Assembly (NCBI GenBank): GCA_023264995.1
Contig: JAHFUR010000003.1
Span: 62,001 to 126,000, forward strand
Direction of reading: 5' to 3'
Source: Acidimicrobiia bacterium
Lineage (GTDB): Bacteria; Actinomycetota; Acidimicrobiia; Acidimicrobiales; AC-14
Length of the DNA stretch: 64,000 nt
Shown: positions 52,572-61,112 of the stretch, one piece after another
Position numbering within the stretch: position 1 is the first letter of the stretch
Layout of the letters: the number at the start of each line of letters is the position of its first letter
Notes under the pieces: generated by a model
Databases searched by the model: none
The model's input: the letters and a program-made list of their open reading frames with translations, nothing else
What the model was told of the DNA's origin: nothing
Translations under genes and position numbers: made by a program

Positions 52572-53327
52572 TCAGTTCGCCAGTGGGTCGGCGGCCCTTG
52601 TTGTCGCAGGCCTCATCTGTAACCGGCAACCGGCTCGTTGCGGGTTGTACGCGATGAGCTTCGATACTCGGAGATCGGAGCCCATGGCATCGAGGATGCC
52701 CTCGGCCAAGCCACGATGAATCTGGCAAACGACATCGGGATCGGCCGTGGCCGCGGCTTCGAACGGGCATCGCTCAAGGACCAGCTCCACCGACCTGGGG
52801 CGCTCCTCCCGTCGAGGTTCGAAGCCACGCCTGGCCATCTCGGCCTCGATGACATCGACAGGGTTCGCATCCGGGCGATACGCGGAGGTCAGCGCACGGC
52901 CGGCGTCGGCGCCGACATCGACTGCATCGCGTCCCGCGTTCACCTCGAGGAGGCGGAGGGCGAGGAACTCATACGGCCCTGCCGAACCCCAGACGTCCAT
53001 GACCGCGGGCGCCAGCCGGTACTGCAGCGGCGGTCGTCCGACGCCCGACTCGCTCGCCAGCTCCTCGATGAGCAGACCTGCGTCGCACAGCTTGGCCAGG
53101 TGCTGGCGAATCGCGGATGGGTTGAAGTAGGGAAACTGCTCCGCCAGCCTGGCGACCCGCACCGGCCCGGAAGCGTCCGCGACAAAGCGAAAGATGTCGA
53201 AGCGGGTCGGATCGCCCAGAGCCCGCGCCTGACGCTGCACGGCGCTCCTCATCTGGGGGCGACCGGGGACCACGTCCTTGGCCTCCCCGGCACGTCCCTG
53301 CTGAGAGGCTCCTCGGCCCTTGGTCAC
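52572..53327 (-). CDS. SufR-like Fe-S-binding transcriptional regulator (second)
   Basis: A 251-residue protein. The N-terminal winged helix includes ALGDPTRFDIFRFVADASG and FPYFNPSAIRQHLAKLCDAG; the C-terminal half carries three Cys in RCPFEAAATADPDVVCQIHR and RAGCRL, the SufR cluster pattern. GTG 53327 is chosen because GAGGAGGGGCA stands directly before it. It is divergent from hydrogenase copy 2, with a TGTAGT-N4-ACTACA palindrome in the gap, so it probably controls that gene according to Fe-S or oxygen status. Confidence 0.78.
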   Translation of the reverse strand: MTKGRGASQQGRAGEAKDVVPGRPQMRSAVQRQARALGDPTRFDIFRFVADASGPVRVARLAEQFPYFNPSAIRQHLAKLCDAGLLIEELASESGVGRPPLQYRLAPAVMDVWGSAGPYEFLALRLLEVNAGRDAVDVGADAGRALTSAYRPDANPVDVIEAEMARRGFEPRREERPRSVELVLERCPFEAAATADPDVVCQIHRGLAEGILDAMGSDLRVSKLIAYNPQRAGCRLQMRPATTRAADPLAN

Positions 53328-53407
53328 TGCCCCTCCTCGCCCGATCGGTGGTCGTGTCATCCAGGGTAGATCGGGCTGAACTACCTGTTGCGGACATGTA
53401 GAGTTGA

Positions 53408-53423
53408 TGTAGTATACACTACA
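53408..53423. promoter_or_regulatory. Palindrome TGTAGT-ATAC-ACTACA upstream of hydrogenase copy 2
   Basis: A six-base inverted repeat with a four-base spacer, AT-rich against its surroundings, 40 bases before the hydrogenase start and 81 bases from the divergent SufR-like gene. Best candidate operator for that regulator. Confidence 0.55.
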
Positions 53424-53462
53424 GAAACTCCGGCCATGAGTCGACGACGAGAGCGAGCTGCG

Positions 53463-55343
53463 ATGTGCTTCAAAAACCTGCCCATTGAGTTCGATGGAAG
53501 TGGCAAGGCGCGCCTGAAGGAGGGGTTCAAGGACCCCTACTCCGTCACCATCGGCGAGCCCAAGGGCTACGTCCGCCGCAAGGAGGGCCCCGGCGCCCAG
53601 CTGGCCGCCCCGCCCCGCCTGCGGGACTGGAACATCGACCCCATGACCCGGGTGGCCGGCGCCCTCGCCGTGCACACTGTGTTGGACCTGGAGAACCGCC
53701 GGGCCGTGGATGCCCACTCCCGGGCCATGCTCTTCCGGGGCTATGAGGTCATCCTCGAGGGCCGTGACCCCCGCGACGCCATCGACATCTCCAGCCGGGC
53801 CTGCGGGGTGTGCGGCGGCGTCCACGCGTCGTGCAGTTCACTGTGCATCGAGATGGCCTTCGGCGTTTGCCCCCCGCCCCTGGGCGTCGAGGTCCGCAAC
53901 CTGGGCGAGGTGGCCGAGATGTTCTACGACCGCCCCCTGCACCTCGGTCTCCTCGCCGGCCCCGACTACTCCACCGCCCTGGTGAGCGTCACCAACCCCG
54001 AGCTGGTGACCCGGGCCGAGAAGACCCTGTCGCCCCACGGCGACATCCACGGCTACACCACCATCAAAGACATCATGGACGCCCTCAACCCCCTGACCGG
54101 GAAGATCTACCTGGAGGCCCTGGAGTGGACCCGGGTGGGGCGCATCATGTGCATGCTCATGTTTGGCAAGTACCCGCACCCCTCCACCCTGGTGCCCGGC
54201 GGTGTCTCCACCACCATCACCACCTCCAGCTTCAACGAGTACTACGGCCAGCTGGGCAAGATCCTCGACTGGTGCAAGGTGATCTGTCGCATCTGGGACG
54301 ACCTGTGCGACTTCTTCCTGGAGGCCAACCCGGCGTACGAGCAGGTAGGGGCCCGCCCCACCAGCCTCATCCAGAGCGGCATCTGGGACAACTCAGAGTA
54401 CTACGACGCCACCTACGCCAACTGCGACGCGTGGGGAGACCGCCGGTGGTCGAGCCCGTCAGTTGTGATCGAGGGGAAGCTGGTGACGACCAAGCTGACC
54501 GACATCAGCATGGGCATGGAGGAGTTCATCGAGCACTCCTTCTACGACGACTGGACCAAGACCGGCCCCCAGCGCTACAAGACCGACCCCCTGGGCAACC
54601 CGCTGTCGCCCTACCACGCGTGGAACAAGACGACGCTGCCCAAGCCGACGGGGACCAACTTCAAGGAGCGCTACACCTGGGACACCGCCCCCCGCTGGGA
54701 CCGCCAGGTGGTCGAGACCGGCGCATACGGTCAGCTGTGGGGCACCGCCCTACGCGGCGACTACACCGACAACCCCTTCTGCGAGCCCACGGGCGACGGC
54801 CTTCGCTTGCTGGTGCCGCGCCACGCCCTGCCCGAAACGGAGCTGTTCTGGCCCCTGCCCCGCACCCTCAACGCCCTGGAGCGCAACCGGGCCCGGGCCT
54901 ACTCGATGGCCTTCACCGCCACCATCGGTATGAATTGCCTGCTCAAGGCCTTCGAGTACTGGCGCAAGGGAGAGACCAGGGTCCACACCCCCTTCAAGAT
55001 CCCCCGCGACGAGCGCATCTCCGTCGGTTTCTGGGAGGCGGGCCGGGGCTACCTGGTGCACAGCATGATCATCGACAAGGGCAAGATCGTGAACTACCAG
55101 ATCAACACCCCCTCCACCATCAACGCCTCCCCCACCGACCCCTTCGGTGGCCTCGGCCCCTACGAGCAGGCCATCGTGGACACCCCCATCCTGGAGTCGG
55201 TCCCCGACGACCAGATCAAGGGCATCGACGTCCTGCGGGCCATCCGCAGCTTCGACCCCTGCATGCCCTGCACCACCCACATGGACACCGGCAAGGGCAT
55301 CATCACCAGGGAGATCAACTCGTGCGGCTGCACCCTCGAGTAG
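53463..55343 (+). CDS. hhyL: [NiFe]-hydrogenase large subunit, actinobacterial (group 1h/5) type, copy 2
   Basis: A 626-residue large subunit, the same length as copy 1 and nearly identical to it, with the same RACGVCGGVH and DPCMPCTTH nickel motifs and the same 20-residue tail. Even third codon positions agree over long stretches: near the 3' end only about five bases differ in 200. Differences cluster in a few surface-like segments (for example around residues 318-345). ATG 53463 is used; ATG 53436 would add nine residues. It is in inverted orientation to copy 1, is followed after 40 bases by a sigma factor, and has no adjacent small subunit or protease. Confidence 0.9.
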   Translation: MCFKNLPIEFDGSGKARLKEGFKDPYSVTIGEPKGYVRRKEGPGAQLAAPPRLRDWNIDPMTRVAGALAVHTVLDLENRRAVDAHSRAMLFRGYEVILEGRDPRDAIDISSRACGVCGGVHASCSSLCIEMAFGVCPPPLGVEVRNLGEVAEMFYDRPLHLGLLAGPDYSTALVSVTNPELVTRAEKTLSPHGDIHGYTTIKDIMDALNPLTGKIYLEALEWTRVGRIMCMLMFGKYPHPSTLVPGGVSTTITTSSFNEYYGQLGKILDWCKVICRIWDDLCDFFLEANPAYEQVGARPTSLIQSGIWDNSEYYDATYANCDAWGDRRWSSPSVVIEGKLVTTKLTDISMGMEEFIEHSFYDDWTKTGPQRYKTDPLGNPLSPYHAWNKTTLPKPTGTNFKERYTWDTAPRWDRQVVETGAYGQLWGTALRGDYTDNPFCEPTGDGLRLLVPRHALPETELFWPLPRTLNALERNRARAYSMAFTATIGMNCLLKAFEYWRKGETRVHTPFKIPRDERISVGFWEAGRGYLVHSMIIDKGKIVNYQINTPSTINASPTDPFGGLGPYEQAIVDTPILESVPDDQIKGIDVLRAIRSFDPCMPCTTHMDTGKGIITREINSCGCTLE

Positions 55344-55383
55344 AAGCGTCTTCGCCCGGCACAGACGGTCAGCGGAGAATGCC

Positions 55384-56313
55384 GTGAGTGCCACAACGGT
55401 ATCCCGGACGACATCTACTGAGTCGGACACGCTGGGGATCTACCTGGTGGACATCGGGCGCCACCCGCGGCTCTCGGCCGCCGACGAACGCCGGCTTGGC
55501 GAGCTCATCGAACAGGGGCGCCAGGCCCGTCTTGAGCTGGACGGCGGGGACCTACTCACGGAGCTGCGGAGCGAAGAGCTCGCGCAGATAACAGTGGAGG
55601 CAGCGGAGGCGACCCGGACCTTCGTCACCTCCAACCTTCGGCTGGTCGTGTCCCTGGCCAGGCGCTACGAGTCCTCCGGCCAACCGCTCCTCGACCTCAT
55701 CCAGGAAGGGAACATAGGCCTGCTACGGGCCGTCGCCGGTTTCGACCATCGTCGCGGGTTCCGGTTTTCCACCTATGCCGCATGGCCCATTCGCCAGGCG
55801 ATCGCGCGGGGAATCGCCAATACGGGAAGGCTGATTCGACTTCCCGTCCGCTCCGGTGAGCTTGTCGCTCGCGTCCGGCTGACCCAGCGCGCAGTCGACG
55901 CTACAGGCGCCGAGCGCCCCACGATTGACGAGATGGCCCGACAGCTCGCTACGAGCCCCCATCGGTTGAGGGAGGTACTTGCCTGCGCGTCGGACCCCGT
56001 GTCCCTCTCTGAGCCGATCGGCGATGACGATACGGAGGTCGGCGACCTGATCGAGGACACCTCCGCCGTCTCCCCCTTGGAGCAGGCGGTGCTGTCGGAG
56101 GAACTTCAGGGGATGGCCAAGGCCCTGGCCATGCTGGAGGAGCCAGAGTCTCGCGTCTTGTGCCTGCGATTCGGTCTTGATGACGACGATCCTGCGACCA
56201 TCGCCGAGATTGCAAGGCGCCTGGAACTAAGCAGCGCGGCTACTCGGAGCATCCAGGTGCGGGCCATCTCCAAGCTTCGCCGGTCAATGAGAGAACTGGA
56301 GTATGCGCCATGA
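55384..56313 (+). CDS. Sigma-70 family (group 2-like) sigma factor, first
   Basis: A 309-residue sigma factor with regions 1.2 (LGIYLVDIGRHPRLSAADER), 2 (VTSNLRLVVSLARRY, LLDLIQEGNIGLLRAV, FRFSTYAAWPIRQAI), 3 and 4 (LEEPESRVLCLRFGL). It differs from primary sigma factors in AAWPIRQ in place of TWWIRQ, and its last helix-turn-helix is divergent, so an alternative promoter is expected. GTG 55384 lies 40 bases after hydrogenase copy 2, suggesting co-transcription. Its stop overlaps the next gene. Confidence 0.87.
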   Translation: MSATTVSRTTSTESDTLGIYLVDIGRHPRLSAADERRLGELIEQGRQARLELDGGDLLTELRSEELAQITVEAAEATRTFVTSNLRLVVSLARRYESSGQPLLDLIQEGNIGLLRAVAGFDHRRGFRFSTYAAWPIRQAIARGIANTGRLIRLPVRSGELVARVRLTQRAVDATGAERPTIDEMARQLATSPHRLREVLACASDPVSLSEPIGDDDTEVGDLIEDTSAVSPLEQAVLSEELQGMAKALAMLEEPESRVLCLRFGLDDDDPATIAEIARRLELSSAATRSIQVRAISKLRRSMRELEYAP

Positions 56314-56630
56314 CCCTTCTCCACCCTGTGGATTCCGCAGCGGCGACTCGGCCATTGGAGCGAGAGCAGGTGCCGCTCCCCCACTTGGAGATCACCCGCC
56401 CGGACGAGGCGTCGTCCCCGGCAGGCCTCGGCCTGCAGAGGCGGGCGATCCGATGCGGCTCCATCGGCTTCCTCCTGACCATGGTCGCCGTGACCGCGGC
56501 GGTCGCGGCCTACGGAGGCGGCGTGGCGTCGATCGGGGCGGGGGTGATGGTCGGGGGCTTCGATGGATTTCCGTTCGGTGCCATGCTCGGCATCATGACC
56601 TATTTCTTGCGTCATCCCGATATCCGCTGA
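56310..56630 (+). CDS. Small two-span membrane protein
   Basis: A 106-residue protein with a soluble N-terminal 45 residues and two predicted spans at about 52-72 and 77-98, rich in Gly and Ala. Family not recognised. ATG 56310 overlaps the sigma factor stop (ATGA), so the two are translationally coupled; it might hold the sigma factor at the membrane (inference). Confidence 0.65.
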   Translation: MTLLHPVDSAAATRPLEREQVPLPHLEITRPDEASSPAGLGLQRRAIRCGSIGFLLTMVAVTAAVAAYGGGVASIGAGVMVGGFDGFPFGAMLGIMTYFLRHPDIR

Positions 56631-56698
56631 GAGCGACGCCCCTCGTCGGCTCGAACAAGATCATCCCGGTTGAGCTGGAACCAAAGCCTTCAAATCCC

Positions 56699-56710
56699 GG
56701 AACCGGTTCC
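56699..56710. promoter_or_regulatory. Perfect 12-base palindrome GGAACCGGTTCC
   Basis: A perfect palindrome 48 bases upstream of the second sigma factor start, in the only gap of this gene set. Candidate operator. Confidence 0.45.
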
Positions 56711-56757
56711 CCGACGGCTTTCACTCGGGCGAACATCGCGAGGAGTCGTCTTCGAAC

Positions 56758-57687
56758 ATGTCCACCAACCAAGGAAAAGGAGACCACGACCTCCTTTTCC
56801 TATACCTCACTGATATCCGTCGGTATCCTCTGCTTTGCAAGCAGGACGAGCAGCGGCTGGGGGCCCAAATCGAGCAAGGCACCCACGCTGCTGCGGACCT
56901 GCAGGACGGATCCCCCGCTTCCCGTGCTGAGCGTCAACGATTGGAAGCACTAGTTGAGGAGGGACAGCGGGCGAAGCGCCGGCTTGTGCAGGGCAATCTC
57001 CGGCTCGTCGTCTCAGTGGCCAAGCACTATCAAGTGTCCGGAGCGCCGCTTCTCGATCTGATCCAAGACGGCAATCTCGGACTGTTGCATGCGGTGGAGC
57101 GTTTCGACTACCGGAAGGGTTTCAAGTTCTCGACCTATGCCACCTGGTGGATTCGCCAGGCGATCGGGCGGGGCCTCAGTGAGAGCAGTCGTACCATCCG
57201 CCTGTCCTTGGACACGGCAACCCGGGTCCGTAAGGTTGCAAGTGCCGCAGAGCGCCTACACCCCATGCTCGGCCGACCGCCCACCGTCGCTGAGATCGCC
57301 GCCGACCAGGAGCTGCGCGTCGATCAGGTCGTGGAGGCCCTCCTCTTCGGCGACACACCGCTGTCGCTGTCCCAGGCACTGGAGGACGACGGAGTTGCGG
57401 TACTCGGCGACACCGTCGAAAACGGCTCAGCCGATCCCGCCGACCAGGCCGTCGTCACTCTGTTGGCCGACGAGATCATGACGCTGCTGGCTCCACTGCA
57501 TGACCGCGAGCGCCGAATTCTGTGGCTTCGCTTCGGCTTGGACCGAGGCGAGCCGAGGACGCTTGAAGACGTAGGAGAAGAGCTGCACCTAACCAGGGAA
57601 CGCATTCGCCAGATTGAATCCAGGGCACTGTCAAAGCTCCGGCATCCCTCGGTGCGCGGAGACGCCCGACGACTGCTTCTTGGATGA
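56758..57687 (+). CDS. Sigma-70 family (RpoD/SigA-like group 2) sigma factor, second
   Basis: A 309-residue sigma factor with the classical motifs LYLTDIRRYPLL (1.2), GNLRLVVSVAKHY, LLDLIQDGNLGLLHAVERFD, FKFSTYATWWIRQAI (2.4), and LTRERIRQIESRALSKLRHP (4.2). These last residues match primary-type -35 recognition, so it probably reads promoters close to the housekeeping consensus. ATG 56758 has AAGGAAAAGGAG inside the start region rather than before it. The same length as the first sigma suggests a tandem pair that has diverged. Confidence 0.9.
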   Translation: MSTNQGKGDHDLLFLYLTDIRRYPLLCKQDEQRLGAQIEQGTHAAADLQDGSPASRAERQRLEALVEEGQRAKRRLVQGNLRLVVSVAKHYQVSGAPLLDLIQDGNLGLLHAVERFDYRKGFKFSTYATWWIRQAIGRGLSESSRTIRLSLDTATRVRKVASAAERLHPMLGRPPTVAEIAADQELRVDQVVEALLFGDTPLSLSQALEDDGVAVLGDTVENGSADPADQAVVTLLADEIMTLLAPLHDRERRILWLRFGLDRGEPRTLEDVGEELHLTRERIRQIESRALSKLRHPSVRGDARRLLLG

Positions 57688-57743
57688 TTCGGGGAACCGA
57701 TCGCGACCTCGATCGAGTTCGTACGACGGCGAAGTCGCCTGGC

Positions 57744-57884
57744 TCAATGGGAACTGACGGTGCTCACCGCGGCCAGAGCTATGACCACGAGCTGGGTTGC
57801 GACGATCATGGCCAAGGCCTTCCATCGGGGATGTGAGGGTTGTTCGGGGTCCGGCGGCAATGCCGGGTGCGGCGCGTGGGTCAA
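57744..57884 (-). CDS. Tiny single-span membrane protein coupled to the globin gene
   Basis: A 46-residue protein (TTG start 57884) with a Pro/His-rich N terminus and one C-terminal span (ALAMIVATQLVVIALAAVS). Its start overlaps the globin stop (TTGA). No family is known. Support rests on the coupling and on the clear hydrophobic segment. Confidence 0.4.
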   Translation of the reverse strand: MTHAPHPALPPDPEQPSHPRWKALAMIVATQLVVIALAAVSTVSSH

Positions 57885-58324
57885 CCGGACCGGTCGCCAG
57901 GCAGCAGCGAGGTCACTCGGCCACCTGCGGCCTCGGACCCCGGCCAGTCGACGTCCAAGAGGCGGCGGGCCAGGATCGCGGCCATTCGCGCCGCATGGAG
58001 CTTCGCCCGTTCCGCGAGCGGACCGTGCCATCCGTCGTCGACCTCGGCCACCAACAGCTCGTACCAGCGATCGAAAAGCGCAGGACGGAAGGCGGAGACG
58101 GCATTGAGCTGTGCGTGGGGAACGAGGAGAGACCCGTCGTAGCCGGGCTGTCCAAGCAGGACGCGGCACCAGTAGTCGGTCAGCTTCGGGATGTGGACCG
58201 ACCAGTTCACGTGGGCGACGTCACTGAACACGGGCCCGAGCAGGTCGTCGAAGGCGACCTCTCGGTAGAAGGCGACGACGAGGCTGTGGACCTCGTCGCG
58301 ACTGTCGAGGTCGGGCTGTTGCAT
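57881..58324 (-). CDS. Group III truncated hemoglobin
   Basis: A 147-residue truncated globin: SLVVAFYREVAFDDLLGPVF for helices B-C, WSVHIPKLTDYWCRVLLG for the E region, and PHAQLNAVSAFRPALFDRW with the proximal His for helix F. The pattern matches group III (Ctb-like). It binds heme and probably oxygen or NO in the cytoplasm. GTG 58336 is an alternative start. Its presence near hydrogenase and an alternative oxidase fits oxygen management. Confidence 0.8.
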   Translation of the reverse strand: MQQPDLDSRDEVHSLVVAFYREVAFDDLLGPVFSDVAHVNWSVHIPKLTDYWCRVLLGQPGYDGSLLVPHAQLNAVSAFRPALFDRWYELLVAEVDDGWHGPLAERAKLHAARMAAILARRLLDVDWPGSEAAGGRVTSLLPGDRSG

Positions 58325-58336
58325 GAGCCGCGGCAC

Positions 58337-58690
58337 CGCGACCCGGCTCCGACGCCTGCCTCATTGAACAGTAAGGGGTATGACCGGAATACGCCGGAAA
58401 CCCGCCATCCAGAGCTTCGACTGAGGCCCAGCCAAGTTCAGCGAGACGGGGCAGTGCCCCATCGAGCCGAGACCGCGTTGGGTACGCACGGCTCCTTTCC
58501 TGGCACCTCGACCTGCGGGCCGCGGCCGATCCCAACCTTCGGTGACGGCGTCGGTCGCGGGTATGGCGGCGGCGTAGGTGACCGCCGATCTTCGTAGCCG
58601 CCGAGGACAGGGTTGCCACTCGTGTGCATCGGTGGCCTCGGCTCCCAGCCCTCGGGCCGTCCCCCAAGGAGCCACGCTACGCTCGCCCCG
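58337..58690. other. Intergenic stretch, nothing recognised
   Basis: About 350 bases between divergent genes. No RNA, repeat or clear promoter was recognised. Confidence 0.4.
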
Positions 58691-59056
58691 ATGGGCTCGG
58701 CCACGGCTCGGCGCTTCGCCCCAGTGGCAATAATGGTCCTGCTGGCTCCGGTCTGGTGCCATTCGGGGTTCGTCGCCAGGGTGGAGACACCGGGCGCCGT
58801 GTTTGTGCGCCTCGATCCGCCCAGTGCGGCACCGGTACCCGGTATCCGCCGCCTCTCAATCACGGGGTTTTGGTTGTACGGGGCGCGTCCGAACCACAGC
58901 AGCGGCGTGGTCGCCTTGGCCCTCGTCGCGTTCTTGTCGCTGCTCCGGCTGGCCTCCTGGTCCACCCGTGCATCGGTTCGGTCGGCGCCGTCCGCGCTCG
59001 GGCGCCGCCGCCACATCATCGCCCTCCGGGCTCCTCCCCTGCCCCGCTGCGGCTGA
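58691..59056 (+). CDS. Hypothetical two-span membrane protein
   Basis: A possible 121-residue protein with hydrophobic segments at about 9-26 and 72-91 and a basic tail. No family recognised and no ribosome site before ATG 58691, so it may not be a real gene. Confidence 0.35.
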   Translation: MGSATARRFAPVAIMVLLAPVWCHSGFVARVETPGAVFVRLDPPSAAPVPGIRRLSITGFWLYGARPNHSSGVVALALVAFLSLLRLASWSTRASVRSAPSALGRRRHIIALRAPPLPRCG

Positions 59057-59147
59057 GCAGTCAGAGCAACGGCAACGCCGCCCCGCGCTGGGTCTTTAGG
59101 CGTTGGCCGCCGCTTCGCCATATCCATCAGCAGGAGGGGAGCATTCC

Positions 59148-61112
59148 ATGTCCGCACGCCGATCGTTTCGAAGGCGCGTCCGCTACAAGTTCGACACTGT
59201 CCTAGCCCGGGGCACCATCGCGGTGATCCTGTGGCTGGGGCTCATCACGGGTGCAGTGGTGCTGGTCTCCGGCACCCTGCTCTCGGTGCTTGAGATCGCA
59301 GTCCACGGTCACCAGGTGGGCATCATCGAGGGCATCTGGCAGAACATGCTGCGCAGCTTCGAGCCCGCAGCAATGGAAGCCGACACCGGTTGGCCACTTC
59401 GGCTCCAGTCGCTGTTCGTAGTCCTGTTCGGCATCCTGGTCGGCAGCTCGCTGATCGGCCTGATCGCCAGCGGGATCGAGCGGCGGGTGGCCGAGCTGCG
59501 CAAGGGTCGTAGCGAAGTCCTCGAGGAAAACCATGTCCTCATCCTGGGTTGGTCGGAGAAGGTCTTCCCGGTGATCACCGAACTTGTGCTCGCCCATCGC
59601 GGCCGCAAGGACAGCGTCATCGTCGTCCTCGCCGATCACGACAAGATCGAGATGGAGGACGCCATCCGGGCCCGTGTACGCCACCTGGGCCGCACCCGCA
59701 TCGTGTGCCGGAGTGGTGACCCGTCGAATCCCGCCGACCTGGCCCTCGTGAGCCCGTATGAGACCCGGTCAGTGATCGTGCTCGGCAACAACCACATCGA
59801 CGGCGACGCCCAAGTGATCCGCTCGGTGCTGGCGCTCATGGACGACGACCGGTTCTCGACCCTGCGGGTTGTCGCCGACTGCGCCCTGCCGGAGAACGCA
59901 GACGCGCTCCGGGAGGCCTCGGACGGCCACGCCATCACGACCACATCCTCTGAGCTCATCGCCCGGGTCACCGCCCAGGCCTGCCGTCACACCGGCTTGG
60001 GCACCGTCTTCGAAGAGCTCCTCGACTTCGGCGATGTCGACATCTACTTCCACGACGACTCCCGTCTCGCCGGGCGGACCTTCGGTGACCTGGTGATGTC
60101 CTACGAACGGGGGGCGGCCATCGGCGTGCGGTACCCCGACGGGGTCGTCGACCTGAACCCGCCCGATGACCATGTTTTCGCCGAGGACGAGGTACTCGTG
60201 GTCGTCACCGACAATCTGGAGAGCCTCGACCTGCGGCCGGAGCCGGCCCGTCCCGAGTTGCCTCCTCCCAGCCTGGGGGCGAGCAGCGCGACGCGCAGCA
60301 GCATCCTCATGGTCGGGTGGAATGCGCTGGCGCCCAAGATCCTGGGCGAGCTCGACAAGTGGGTGGAGCCGGGATCGACCATCCGGATCCTGGTCGATGA
60401 GAGCCTGGTCAGTAAGGAGGAGGTCGCCGTACCCGGCCTGGAAAGACTGCAGCTGTCGGTGACGACGACGTACCACTCGGCGCCCCGCAAGGTCGCCGAG
60501 CTGTGCACCGCCGAGGCCTACGACCGGGTGGTGGTGCTCTGCTACCGCATCGGGCTCTCGGCCGAGGAGGCCGATGCCCGGGCCCTCATGACCCTGCTCC
60601 AGCTGCGCCAGTTCCGCCAGGACCACCCTGAGCTGGGCAACAGGATGAGCGTGCTGACCGAGGTGCTCGACATCCGCGATGTCAGGCTGGCCAGGGTGGC
60701 GGGGGCGGAGGACTTCATCGTGAGCGAGCGGATCACCGCGCTCATGCTGGCCCAGCTGGCCGAGGACCCCGACCGGGAGAAGGTATTCGCCGACCTGTTC
60801 GAGACCACCGGTTCGGAGGTGTGCATGCGGGCAATCTCCGACTACGGGGACCCCCAGCCGGGTCTGGCCTACGGTGCCTATGTGGCCGCGGCGCAGCGGG
60901 CCGGGCACCTGGCCATCGGCTACCGGTTGTCCGGCGCCCGTGGTAAGGACCTGGCCTCGGCGATCCACCTGGATCCGCCCAAGTCGAAGCCTGTCGACCT
61001 CGGCCCCGAGGACCGCCTGGTCATCGTGGTGAGCCGTGACACCGATCCCACCTTGGGTCCCAACGCCACGGACAGCGCCCGTCGTCAGTACGAAGGGACC
61101 CCGGCCGGTTAA
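59148..61112 (+). CDS. CASTOR/POLLUX-type ion channel protein with RCK domains
   Basis: A 654-residue protein. An N-terminal span (about 22-45), a pore-region-like segment, and a second span (LFVVLFGILVGSSLIGLIAS) precede two RCK/TrkA-N-like Rossmann domains: NHVLILGWSEKVFPVITELV and SILMVGWNALAPKILGEL. The ILGWSEK signature is that of the CASTOR/POLLUX family, channels for K+ or Ca2+ in plants with many bacterial homologues. ATG 59148 is preceded by GGAGGGGAGC. The C-terminal end overlaps the convergent nhaA by four bases. Confidence 0.83.
   Translation: MSARRSFRRRVRYKFDTVLARGTIAVILWLGLITGAVVLVSGTLLSVLEIAVHGHQVGIIEGIWQNMLRSFEPAAMEADTGWPLRLQSLFVVLFGILVGSSLIGLIASGIERRVAELRKGRSEVLEENHVLILGWSEKVFPVITELVLAHRGRKDSVIVVLADHDKIEMEDAIRARVRHLGRTRIVCRSGDPSNPADLALVSPYETRSVIVLGNNHIDGDAQVIRSVLALMDDDRFSTLRVVADCALPENADALREASDGHAITTTSSELIARVTAQACRHTGLGTVFEELLDFGDVDIYFHDDSRLAGRTFGDLVMSYERGAAIGVRYPDGVVDLNPPDDHVFAEDEVLVVVTDNLESLDLRPEPARPELPPPSLGASSATRSSILMVGWNALAPKILGELDKWVEPGSTIRILVDESLVSKEEVAVPGLERLQLSVTTTYHSAPRKVAELCTAEAYDRVVVLCYRIGLSAEEADARALMTLLQLRQFRQDHPELGNRMSVLTEVLDIRDVRLARVAGAEDFIVSERITALMLAQLAEDPDREKVFADLFETTGSEVCMRAISDYGDPQPGLAYGAYVAAAQRAGHLAIGYRLSGARGKDLASAIHLDPPKSKPVDLGPEDRLVIVVSRDTDPTLGPNATDSARRQYEGTPAG

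Noticed and set aside
53810-55387. Second plus-strand frame inside hydrogenase copy 2
   Set aside because: Overlaps a fully conserved gene and has shadow-like composition.
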